NCBI GenBank assembly: GCA_018896595.1
Contig: JAHIME010000086.1
Coordinates: forward strand, 1-6,383
Length of the DNA: 6,383 bases
Direction: 5' to 3'
Origin: Patescibacteria group bacterium
GTDB lineage: Bacteria > Patescibacteriota > Patescibacteriia > Patescibacteriales > VMTK01
The position numbers and the translations under genes were made by a program. Positions 1 to 5,592 of this stretch are shown here, one piece after another. The notes beneath the pieces are model-generated. The model did not search any database. It was not told the DNA's origin and worked only from the letters and a program-made list of their open reading frames with translations. Position 1 is the first letter of the stretch; the number at the start of each line of letters is the position of its first letter.

Positions 1-168
1 CAAAAAAATAGCCATTCCTCCGAGCAATGGCGTCGCGGTTCGGTGAATTTTCCTGTCCAAATCCGGCTTGTCAACTATGCCGCGCCTAATCGCGAAGTTC
101 TTTACCAATAAAGTAAAGATAATTGAAAGAAGCAAAGCGCAGATAAAAATTATTATATAATAAGTCAT
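1..168 (-). CDS. WecA/TagO/MraY-like polyprenyl-phosphate sugar-1-phosphate transferase, N-terminal part (runs off the left edge)
   Basis: Only the first 56 codons are in the window. The protein begins with a hydrophobic segment (about residues 2-22, a first transmembrane helix). This is followed by a cytoplasmic signature, GIVDKPDLDRKIHR (30-43), then TPLLGGMAIFL (46-56). The order D-x-P...RKxH...P-x-x-GG is the N-terminal hallmark of the polyprenyl-phosphate HexNAc-1-phosphate transferase family (WecA, TagO, MraY relatives). These integral membrane enzymes move a sugar-1-phosphate from a UDP-sugar to undecaprenyl phosphate, the first membrane step of cell-wall polymer or surface glycan synthesis. 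The RKxH form favours WecA/TagO over MraY, but the Asp-rich catalytic loops lie outside the window, so the substrate cannot be assigned. The ATG overlaps the stop of the upstream Clp gene (ATGA at 168-165) and has an AAGAGG ribosome site, which fixes the start and suggests translational coupling. Confidence 0.85.
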   Translation of the reverse strand, partial: MTYYIIIFICALLLSIIFTLLVKNFAIRRGIVDKPDLDRKIHRTATPLLGGMAIFL

Positions 169-2939
169 AATTCTTTCCTCTTCTCCACTGATATCTCGGC
201 ATTGGCGCCGATCACGATCGTGTCGCGCCTTTTTAATTCATCGGCTAAAATTTTATTGGCGATATTGTCGTAAATCTTTTCCTGGAGCAATCGGCGCAGC
301 GGCCTGGCGCCGAACTTGGGGTCAAACCCTTCCGCGGCCAATTTGCGCGCGCCTTCCTCTTCGCATCTTAAGCCGATTCCCTTGATTTTCAGCATTTCCC
401 CTATTTTATTAAGCATCAGCTTGGTTATCGCGACCACATCCTCCATTGACAGCGGCTTGAACACGATTACTCCGTCAAAGCGATTAATCAGTTCCGGCCT
501 TAATATTTTGTTCAAATGTTCGTTAATCAGCGTTTCTTTGATTTGCTCTATTTTATGTTCGCTTGACTCGCCGCCGCCGGCAAGCTGTTCCTGGATAAAG
601 AGCGCGCCGGCGTTTGAAGTGGCGATGATAATACTGTTGGTAAAATCAATCGTTCTGCCCTGTCCGTCGGTCAAGCGGCCGTCGTCCATTACCTGCAGAA
701 ACAAGTTTAAAATATCAGGATGGGCTTTTTCAAACTCGTCCAAAAGCACCAGGGAAAAAGGCGCTCGGCGCACCGCTTCGGTCAAGTAGCCGCGCGCGCC
801 ATCGGCGTTGCCGAGCATTTTATCTATGCTGTCTTTATTCTGGTATTCGCTCATATCAAGACGGATCATATAATCTTCTTTGCCGAAATAAACTTCCGAA
901 ACGGTTTTTGCCAATTCGGTTTTGCCGACGCCGGTCGGGCCCAAAAAGAGAAAATTGGCAATCGGCCGCTTCCCCTCCCTGAGCTCGGCTCTGGCGCGCC
1001 TTAAGCTGGCGGCAACCATCTTAACCGCTTCTTCCTGATCTACCATCCGTTCATGTATGAGTTTTTCCAAATTTAACAATGTTTGGCTTTCTTTCTCGGT
1101 TACTTTGGTTATGGGAATACGCGTAATTTCGCTGATAATTTTGGCAACGTCATTTTCCGTTATCATCGCGTCCGCGCCCTTTGTTTTAGACGCTTTAACG
1201 GCGACTGATTCCAGAATATCAACCGCTTTGGCGGGCAAGTATTTGTCATGGATATACTTTGAAGCCAATTTAACCGCGCTTTCAATCGCGTTATAGGAAA
1301 AATAAACTTTGTATTTGCCTTCCAGCGCGCCGATCTTGCTTTCAATTATCTGAATCGCCTGGTTGGCGGCCGGCTCTTCAATCTCCACTTTTGACATAAC
1401 ATTGCCAAGGGGCTTGTCTTCTATGTATTTCGCGTAATTCCGGTTTGTGGCTGACGCCAAGCAGTAAAAACTTCTTCTCTCCAAAGCGCCGGCCAACACT
1501 TCCGACAAATCCAAACTTTCTTCCGCGCCGGCGGTTATGCCGATAAGATTCTCAATATTGTCTATATAAAGAATAATATTGCCCGCTTTTATAACTTCGT
1601 CAATGGCGATTAACAATCTTTCCTCGGCCTGGGCCGGCGCGGCGCCGCTTAACAAACGGGCCACATCCAGCTCAACCAATCTTTTGTCTCGCAATATTTC
1701 AGGCACATCTTCCTCCACCATCAATTGCGCTATGCCGCCGATTACGGCTCTTTTGCCAACTCCTTCGGGGCCGGTTAAAATCACTCCTGACTGTCCGCTT
1801 TCCATGGCTTGAAAAATTTTTTCAATTTCATTATCCCGCCCCACGCAAAGTTCAAGCCGCCCCCATTTCGCCGCTATCGTCAGATCGCGCGCGAAATGAT
1901 TTAAAACCGGCGTCGCGACCGCCGTATAGGCCCTGTCCATGCTTGACGCCGGCTTATAGCGCGCCGCCTTGCGGTAAAGCCGGTAATTTTCAATCAGACG
2001 GTCGTTAATCAAAAACCATTGGATCGCGTTATTGATTTTATCGCGGTCTATTTCCAAATCGTATAAAATTTCGCTTAAATTTTTATCGCCTGCCATGCAA
2101 GGCAAAATAAAGTTGAGCGGCTTTACTTTTTTCCGGCCCAAATCGCGGGCGTCCAGATAAGCGTTGACAAAAACCTCTTTAATTTCGTTGGATAATTCCG
2201 TTCTGCCGGCGCCCGGCTCCGCCAAAGCCAATTGCCTTTTTATTTTTTTAACCAGCCTGCCGATATCAAGGTTAAGCCGCGAAAAAAGCGCCATGGCTTC
2301 ATTATCGTTGAACAGGCAAAAAAACAAATGCATCGCTTTTACTTCCTTGTGGCCGGCTTCGTTGGCCAAAACAAAAGCTCTTTCAACAATTTCCATGGCT
2401 TCGCGGCTGAATCCGAGGGAAACCTCAATCTTGAATTTGCCGCGCGCTCTTTTCAATTCGTTCCAGTTGTTCGGGAAATCCGTTGGATTGTCTTTCTCGC
2501 CGTATTTAATTTTCTTTATTTTTTGCTTTGAAGCTTCTTCTTCGCTCAGCCGGTAGGCGACAAACATCGCGGCTATCATGCTCAGCCAAAAAATAAACAA
2601 CAGCCAATGTTTTTGGCTCCAGAAGAAAAAATCCTTAATGTCCACCTTGCCTGATTGTTTGATTTGCCAAAGCCAGAATAACAGCGCCCCCAAGCCGGTT
2701 AAGCTGATTATAAAAGCCGTAAAATTTATTGCTAAATTCGCTTTTCTCTTTAAATGGCTTAATTTTATAACCGCTTTGCCCAAATTAAAACCCCAATAAT
2801 AAAACTGCCCGCGGTCATGCGCGCCCAAGCCGATGCCGCCGCAATTAGGGCACGGCAGGCCGAACTTTTTCTTGCCCGCGCCTTCGCAGACAGGGCAAAT
2901 TATAAATTGATGGGTTATGTTTTTATTTTCTTCCGGCAT
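165..2939 (-). CDS. Membrane-anchored Clp/HSP100-type AAA+ ATPase (ClpC-like) with N-terminal zinc motif and degenerate first ATPase domain
   Basis: 924 residues, longer than typical ClpC (about 810). Residues 15-37 carry two DnaJ-like CxxCxGxG motifs (C15, C18, C30, C33), a probable zinc site. Hydrophobic stretches at about 69-91 and 112-129 predict a membrane hairpin with both ends cytoplasmic. Residues about 178-320 resemble the double Clp-N repeat. D1 (about 360-600) aligns with ClpC, but Walker A is GPEGVGKR (T to R397), Walker B is ILYIDN (catalytic E to N461), sensor-1 is SATN, and the paired arginines of ALERRF are absent at 510-517. The coiled-coil M-domain is missing between about 583 and 593. 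D2 is catalytically intact: Walker A GPTGVGKTE (667-675), Walker B LVLLDE (730-735), sensor-1 TSN (774-776), arginine finger R820 in RPELINRFD, and sensor-2 GARPLRR (877-883). The D2 pore GYVG is GARG (714-717) and no VGF-type ClpP loop is visible. Family membership is clear. I infer an ATP-driven remodelling role at the inner membrane, probably without ClpP. There is no Shine-Dalgarno; the start lies 7 nt after the previous stop. Confidence 0.93.
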   Translation of the reverse strand: MPEENKNITHQFIICPVCEGAGKKKFGLPCPNCGGIGLGAHDRGQFYYWGFNLGKAVIKLSHLKRKANLAINFTAFIISLTGLGALLFWLWQIKQSGKVDIKDFFFWSQKHWLLFIFWLSMIAAMFVAYRLSEEEASKQKIKKIKYGEKDNPTDFPNNWNELKRARGKFKIEVSLGFSREAMEIVERAFVLANEAGHKEVKAMHLFFCLFNDNEAMALFSRLNLDIGRLVKKIKRQLALAEPGAGRTELSNEIKEVFVNAYLDARDLGRKKVKPLNFILPCMAGDKNLSEILYDLEIDRDKINNAIQWFLINDRLIENYRLYRKAARYKPASSMDRAYTAVATPVLNHFARDLTIAAKWGRLELCVGRDNEIEKIFQAMESGQSGVILTGPEGVGKRAVIGGIAQLMVEEDVPEILRDKRLVELDVARLLSGAAPAQAEERLLIAIDEVIKAGNIILYIDNIENLIGITAGAEESLDLSEVLAGALERRSFYCLASATNRNYAKYIEDKPLGNVMSKVEIEEPAANQAIQIIESKIGALEGKYKVYFSYNAIESAVKLASKYIHDKYLPAKAVDILESVAVKASKTKGADAMITENDVAKIISEITRIPITKVTEKESQTLLNLEKLIHERMVDQEEAVKMVAASLRRARAELREGKRPIANFLFLGPTGVGKTELAKTVSEVYFGKEDYMIRLDMSEYQNKDSIDKMLGNADGARGYLTEAVRRAPFSLVLLDEFEKAHPDILNLFLQVMDDGRLTDGQGRTIDFTNSIIIATSNAGALFIQEQLAGGGESSEHKIEQIKETLINEHLNKILRPELINRFDGVIVFKPLSMEDVVAITKLMLNKIGEMLKIKGIGLRCEEEGARKLAAEGFDPKFGARPLRRLLQEKIYDNIANKILADELKRRDTIVIGANAEISVEKRKEL
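177..182 (-). promoter_or_regulatory. Ribosome binding site of the WecA-like gene inside the clp 3' end
   Basis: On the minus strand AAGAGG lies 8 nt before the ATG at 168-166, inside the last codons of the Clp gene. It is the only well-placed Shine-Dalgarno sequence seen before a gene in this window. It supports the ATGA overlap start and coupled translation of the transferase with the ATPase. Confidence 0.6.
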
Positions 2940-2946
2940 ATTTAAT

Positions 2947-3315
2947 TTACGGCATTAATTGATAAACAATCTCATACATCACGAATATCGGCAATAATAC
3001 CCAAATCCAAAAAAATATAAAAGCGGCGGCAAGCCAAAAGAGCATGGCGATGCCCCTTACGATAATCTGGAACAGCCGCATGAAAAAACTGATCAGCATC
3101 CCCTGCCAATCATATTGGCCGTACATCGGCTTATGAATATTTTTAATCCAAACCAAAAGAGCCAGGGATTTTTCCCTGTTTTTCAGAAAAACTTTTAATT
3201 TCAACAATAACTGAACAAGCCCCTTGGAATACCACCACAAAGGAAAAAAAACAATGTCTCTTGCCAATTCCGCTAAAATTTTCACGCCGTAAACAGCAAA
3301 GTTGTTAGTTAGCAT
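2947..3315 (-). CDS. Small membrane protein of unknown function, first gene of the clp unit
   Basis: 122 residues, no family I can name. The N-terminal third has a hydrophobic or amphipathic stretch (about 11-38, with the aromatic cluster FFPLWWY at 23-29). A basic linker follows (39-49), then a conserved-looking polar core WIKNIHKPMYGQYDWQG (56-72). The C-terminal half is strongly hydrophobic (about 84-118, one or two helices), with no cleavable signal peptide. Start is ATG preceded by A/T-only sequence without Shine-Dalgarno, about 27 nt downstream of the predicted transcription start. It ends 7 nt before the Clp ATPase gene on the same strand, so the two are almost certainly co-transcribed. 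Together with the membrane hairpin of that ATPase, this suggests, as inference only, that it is a membrane partner, adaptor or substrate. The Trp, Tyr and Phe content is high for its size. Confidence 0.8.
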   Translation of the reverse strand: MLTNNFAVYGVKILAELARDIVFFPLWWYSKGLVQLLLKLKVFLKNREKSLALLVWIKNIHKPMYGQYDWQGMLISFFMRLFQIIVRGIAMLFWLAAAFIFFWIWVLLPIFVMYEIVYQLMP

Positions 3316-3348
3316 TTTAATAAATTTTATTTGATTAACCGTGTTTAT

Positions 3349-3378
3349 ATTATAACATATTTAACAAATGCTATACAA
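3349..3378 (-). promoter_or_regulatory. Promoter of the membrane protein-clp-transferase unit
   Basis: On the minus strand a consensus -10 TATAAT (3354-3349) is preceded by TG plus one base, giving an extended -10. A weak -35 TTGTAT lies at 3378-3373 with an 18-bp spacer. Transcription would start near 3342. It is back to back with the secE promoter, so the two regulatory regions sit within about 70 bp. Confidence 0.6.
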
Positions 3379-3390
3379 TACGGCCGCCTC

Positions 3391-3419
3391 TTGACAGATT
3401 TTTAACCGTTCTGTATTAT
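3391..3419 (+). promoter_or_regulatory. Promoter of the secE-nusG-rplK-rplA operon
   Basis: A perfect -35 TTGACA (3391-3396), a 17-bp spacer and TATTAT (3414-3419) form a strong housekeeping-sigma promoter, as expected for a ribosomal-protein operon. The start would be near 3426, giving a leader of about 59 nt before secE that contains the hairpin at 3445-3469. It diverges from the promoter at 3349-3378. Confidence 0.7.
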
Positions 3420-3444
3420 ATAAATACAAGAATAAAATAACAAC

Positions 3445-3469
3445 AAAGGGCCCCAAGGGGCTGTTTTTT
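3445..3469 (+). terminator. Hairpin plus T-run in the secE leader (possible attenuator)
   Basis: GCCC (3450-3453), loop CAAG, GGGC (3458-3461) forms a short GC stem that can extend by a G-T wobble and outer A-T pairs after one mismatch. Six T follow at 3464-3469. This is the form of an intrinsic terminator, yet it lies about 20 nt after the predicted start of the operon and 15 nt before secE. No upstream rightward gene needs a terminator here. It may tune read-through into secE, or act only as a 5' leader hairpin. Confidence 0.45.
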
Positions 3470-3484
3470 AATTAACAAAATTAT

Positions 3485-3667
3485 ATGAACAAATTAACCG
3501 GCTATATTAAATCTTCAATAGAAGAAATGAAAAAAGTAACTTGGCCGACAAAAAAAGAAACCCAAAATTACACATTTCTTGTAATCGGGATCAGCCTGGC
3601 TGTCGCCGCTTTTTTAGGCGCTTTGGATTACATTTTTACAATCGGACTTGAGCTAATAATAAAATAA
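3485..3667 (+). CDS. secE: Preprotein translocase subunit SecE
   Basis: 60 residues, the usual length of the single-helix bacterial SecE. SecE clamps the two halves of SecY in the inner-membrane SecYEG channel. The amphipathic cytoplasmic helix carries the family signature EEMKKVTWPTKKE (13-25, with the VTWPT core at 18-22). A single transmembrane helix follows at about 30-57. The position directly before nusG is the classic bacterial arrangement and confirms the call. No Shine-Dalgarno: the ATG is preceded by A/T-rich sequence. It is the first gene of the operon; the secE-nusG gap is 6 nt. Confidence 0.97.
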   Translation: MNKLTGYIKSSIEEMKKVTWPTKKETQNYTFLVIGISLAVAAFLGALDYIFTIGLELIIK

Positions 3668-3673
3668 ATTTAT

Positions 3674-4219
3674 ATGGCTAAACAAATTTTACAACAAGGC
3701 CGCAGATGGTATGTTCTGCACACTTACTCGGGCTATGAAGAGAATGTGTCTCAAAACCTAAAGCAAAGAATTGAATCCATGGACATGGAAGACAAGATTT
3801 TTAATATTTTGATACCGATAGAGAAAAAAATTAAGATAAAAAACGGCAAGCGCAAAATCGTGGAAGAAAAAATCTTCCCCGGCTATGTTTTGGTTGAAAT
3901 GATCGTTAATGATGATTCGTGGTATGTTGTAAGAAATACGCCTAATGTAACCGGCTTTATCGGAACAGGCACCATCCCCACCCCGATCTCTGAAAATGAA
4001 ATAAAGGACCTGCAAAAACGGATGGGCGTTGATGAGCCAAAGTTTAAAATTGACGTCTCAATCAATTCCCCCGTCCGCATCACAGACGGCCCCTTTAAAA
4101 ATCTTGAGGGCAAAGTTGTTGATATTGACGAGGCAAAAGGAAAAATCAAAATCTTGGTTTCCATGTTTGGGCGGGAAACGCCGGTGGAACTGGACTTTTT
4201 ACAAATAAAAAAGATATAA
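3674..4219 (+). CDS. nusG: Transcription termination/antitermination factor NusG
   Basis: 181 residues, a standard length. The NGN domain (about 10-120) starts with RRWYVLHTYSGYE (10-22) and contains FPGYVLVEM (68-76) and WYVVRNTPNVTGFIG. A KOW domain follows (about 132-181) with SPVRITDGPFKNLEGKV (132-148) and the FGRETPVELD segment. NusG binds the RNA polymerase clamp, suppresses pausing, and through its KOW domain contacts Rho or the ribosomal S10 subunit, linking transcription with translation. It has no insertion between the NGN and KOW domains. It sits between secE (6-nt gap) and rplK (28-nt gap). Translation starts at an ATG in an A/T-only context without a Shine-Dalgarno. Confidence 0.97.
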   Translation: MAKQILQQGRRWYVLHTYSGYEENVSQNLKQRIESMDMEDKIFNILIPIEKKIKIKNGKRKIVEEKIFPGYVLVEMIVNDDSWYVVRNTPNVTGFIGTGTIPTPISENEIKDLQKRMGVDEPKFKIDVSINSPVRITDGPFKNLEGKVVDIDEAKGKIKILVSMFGRETPVELDFLQIKKI

Positions 4220-4247
4220 TTAAGTCATTAAAAAATTTACAACAAAT

Positions 4248-4670
4248 ATGGCTAAAAAAATATTAACCAAAATCAAATTGCAGATTCCCGGCGGCCAGGC
4301 CAATCCGGCGCCGCCAATCGGCCCTGCTTTGGGCCAGCACGGCTTGAATATTTCTGAATTTTGTTCTAAATTCAACGATGCCACAAAGGATAAAATGGGC
4401 GATATCGTGCCGGTGGAAATCACCGTTTACGAAGATAGGAGTTATACTTTTATAATGAAGACTCCTCCGGCCGCGGAATTGCTGAAAAAATACGCCAAAC
4501 TGCAAAAGGGTTCCGGCAAGCCGCTTACCGAGAAAGTCGGCTCAATTTCAAAAGAACAACTGAAAGAAATAGCCGAAATTAAAATGCCCGACCTGAATGC
4601 TAACGATATAGAAGCGGCGATGAAAATTATCGCCGGAACTGCCAGACAGATGGGAATTGAGATTAAGTAA
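4248..4670 (+). CDS. rplK: 50S ribosomal protein L11 (uL11)
   Basis: 140 residues, the usual family length of about 141. The N-terminal domain has the proline-rich signature PGGQANPAPPIGPALGQHG (14-32), which is the thiostrepton-site face of L11. The C-terminal rRNA-binding domain (about 70-140) holds KTPPAAELLKKYA and ends with IIAGTARQMGIEIK. L11 binds helices 43/44 of 23S rRNA at the base of the L7/L12 stalk and takes part in elongation-factor GTPase stimulation and stringent-response sensing. It follows nusG and precedes rplA in the standard order. The 28-nt gap before it is A/T-rich and has no obvious L1 binding structure; the structured element is instead downstream, in front of rplA. 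Confidence 0.97.
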   Translation: MAKKILTKIKLQIPGGQANPAPPIGPALGQHGLNISEFCSKFNDATKDKMGDIVPVEITVYEDRSYTFIMKTPPAAELLKKYAKLQKGSGKPLTEKVGSISKEQLKEIAEIKMPDLNANDIEAAMKIIAGTARQMGIEIK

Positions 4671-4694
4671 TTTTAGATTTTTTTATTAATTTAA

Positions 4695-4737
4695 TTTTGT
4701 GGGAGTCCGCCCATGGGCGGACACTCGCACCACGAAA
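4695..4737 (+). promoter_or_regulatory. Two-level hairpin directly before rplA: candidate L1 autoregulatory site or dispersed palindrome
   Basis: An outer 8-bp stem (4695-4702 with 4730-4737, one T-G wobble) encloses an asymmetric internal loop (GA on the 5' side; ACTCGCA on the 3' side). An inner perfect 18-nt palindrome GTCCGCCCATGGGCGGAC (4705-4722) closes it. The structure ends 4 nt before the rplA ATG. The 5' strand reads GTGGGAG and the 3' strand ends ACCAC. This recalls the base of the L1-binding stalk in 23S rRNA (GGUGGGAG...ACCACC, recalled from E. coli). L1 is known to repress its own operon by binding an rRNA-like mRNA site. The alternative is a mobile intergenic palindrome. Confidence 0.45.
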
Positions 4738-4741
4738 AATT

Positions 4742-5413
4742 ATGCCAAAAAAAGAACAAAAAAAAGTTGAGTTTGATAAAACCAAGGCTCATACAATTGA
4801 AGAAGCGATTGAACTAACCAAAAAACTGTCAAAAACCAAGTTTGACGCCTCGGTTGAAATTCATTTCCGCTTAGGCGTTGATCCGCGCAAAGGCGACCAG
4901 CAGGTAAGGACGGCTGTCAATCTGCCTCACGGCACCGGCAAAACCGTCAAAGTGGCCGCTTTTGTCTCTCCGGGAAAAGAGAAAGAAGTAAAAGAAGCCG
5001 GCGCCGATTACGTTGGCGGCGAAGAATTAATCGCTGAAATCAAAAAAACCGAAAAAACCGATTTCCAAGTCGCGGTGGCGGAACCGGCTATGATGAAGAG
5101 CTTGGCGCCGATCGCGAAAATTTTAGGCACTCGCGGGCTGATGCCTTCGCCCAAAAACGATACGGTGACTGTTAATCCGGCAAAGACCGTGGCGGAGCTT
5201 AAAAAAGGCAAGGTGAGCTTTAAGAACGATGATACGGGCAATGTCCATACGGCAATCGGCAAAGTTTCTTTTGATTCAAAACAATTATTGGAAAATTACC
5301 AAACCTTGCTGGAAGCGATAAAAAAAGCCAAGCCGTCAAGCTCAAAAGGCGTTTATATTAAAAATATCGCCATCAGTTCGTCCATGGGACCGGGCATTAA
5401 AGTAGCAATATAA
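4742..5413 (+). CDS. rplA: 50S ribosomal protein L1 (uL1)
   Basis: 223 residues starting MPKKEQKKVEF. L1 builds the mobile L1 stalk of the large subunit, which guides E-site tRNA release, and is a translational repressor in many bacteria. Diagnostic segments are KFDASVEIHFRLGVDPRK (33-50), the RTAVNLPHGTGK strand after the DQQVR motif, AGADYVGGEEL, the domain II GTRGLMPSPKNDTVT loop, GKVSFDSKQL, and C-terminal ISSSMGPGIKVAI. An in-frame TTG at 4697 would add 15 residues, but that part is encoded by the hairpin at 4695-4737 and looks non-protein-like. The ATG at 4742 gives a normal lysine-rich L1 N-terminus. The N-terminal arm is somewhat shorter than in model bacteria. Some CPR lineages are reported to lack L1; this genome keeps it. 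Last gene of its operon; a terminator follows 17 nt after the stop. Confidence 0.96.
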   Translation: MPKKEQKKVEFDKTKAHTIEEAIELTKKLSKTKFDASVEIHFRLGVDPRKGDQQVRTAVNLPHGTGKTVKVAAFVSPGKEKEVKEAGADYVGGEELIAEIKKTEKTDFQVAVAEPAMMKSLAPIAKILGTRGLMPSPKNDTVTVNPAKTVAELKKGKVSFKNDDTGNVHTAIGKVSFDSKQLLENYQTLLEAIKKAKPSSSKGVYIKNIAISSSMGPGIKVAI

Positions 5414-5430
5414 ATTTACATGTGTTATAT

Positions 5431-5458
5431 AAAACAACTCAATAATTGAGTTGTTTTT
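5431..5458 (+). terminator. Intrinsic terminator of the secE-nusG-rplK-rplA operon
   Basis: AAAACAACTCAA (5431-5442), loop TAA, TTGAGTTGTTTT (5446-5457): a perfect 12-bp inverted repeat running into TTTTTATTTTAATTTT. It lies 17 nt after the rplA stop. The stem is A/T-rich but long. The A-run on the left arm could also let it work in reverse, but no leftward gene lies to the right. It separates rplA from the dCMP deaminase unit. Confidence 0.85.
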
Positions 5459-5475
5459 ATTTTAATTTTCCCGAT

Positions 5476-5504
5476 TTGCTCTATTTTTTTAAATTTGGTA
5501 GAAT
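5476..5504 (+). promoter_or_regulatory. Promoter of the dCMP deaminase unit
   Basis: Extended -10 TGG-TAGAAT (TG at 5496-5497, hexamer 5499-5504) with a weak -35 TTGCTC (5476-5481) at a 17-bp spacing. Expected start is near 5511, leaving about 82 nt of leader before the ATG. It lies just after the rplA terminator, which supports independent transcription of the next gene. Confidence 0.5.
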
Positions 5505-5534
5505 AATAATAAATATAAGAAAATTATATTATCA

Positions 5535-5575
5535 AGGAGGTTTTTTAAAAAACCTCGTTTTTTACTCAAAAAACG
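5535..5575 (+). promoter_or_regulatory. Leader of the dCMP deaminase gene with competing hairpins and an orphan AAGGAGG
   Basis: Four segments can pair in two exclusive ways. Segment 1 GAGGTTTTTT (5537-5546) pairs perfectly with segment 2 AAAAAACCTC (5547-5556), and segment 3 CGTTTTTT (5556-5563) pairs with segment 4 AAAAAACG (5568-5575) across ACTC. Alternatively the AAAAAAC of segment 2 pairs with GTTTTTT of segment 3 across CTC. The 1:2 hairpin followed by G and six T looks like a terminator, and it also hides the consensus AAGGAGG (5535-5540 region). That Shine-Dalgarno has no start codon at the usual distance; the real ATG is about 50 nt downstream. The design resembles an attenuator, but A/T tracts alone can create such pairings. 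Confidence 0.4.
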
Positions 5576-5592
5576 GGTTAACTACTAAAAAT

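Noticed and set aside
165..167. Recoded TGA (SR1/Gracilibacteria code)
   Set aside because: TGA ends the Clp protein at the expected C-terminal position and overlaps the next ATG, so it acts as a stop.
316..1296. Long rightward open frames opposite the clp gene (for example 316-789 and 1057-1296)
   Set aside because: They lie antisense to a clear AAA+ coding region, have low-complexity Ser/Leu-rich translations with no family features, and lack start signals.
3316..3484. tRNA-Trp or other RNA gene before secE, as found in many bacteria
   Set aside because: No cloverleaf or CCA-type sequence is visible; the gap is filled by two divergent promoters and one small hairpin.
4697..4741. TTG start that would lengthen L1 by 15 residues
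   Set aside because: The extension is encoded by the palindromic hairpin before rplA, has no ribosome site, and does not match an L1 N-terminus; ATG at 4742 does.
5446..5592. In-frame extension of dCMP deaminase by 49 codons
   Set aside because: The putative TTG start lies in the terminator stem of rplA and the stretch includes the likely promoter and leader hairpins; its translation resembles no deaminase N-terminus.
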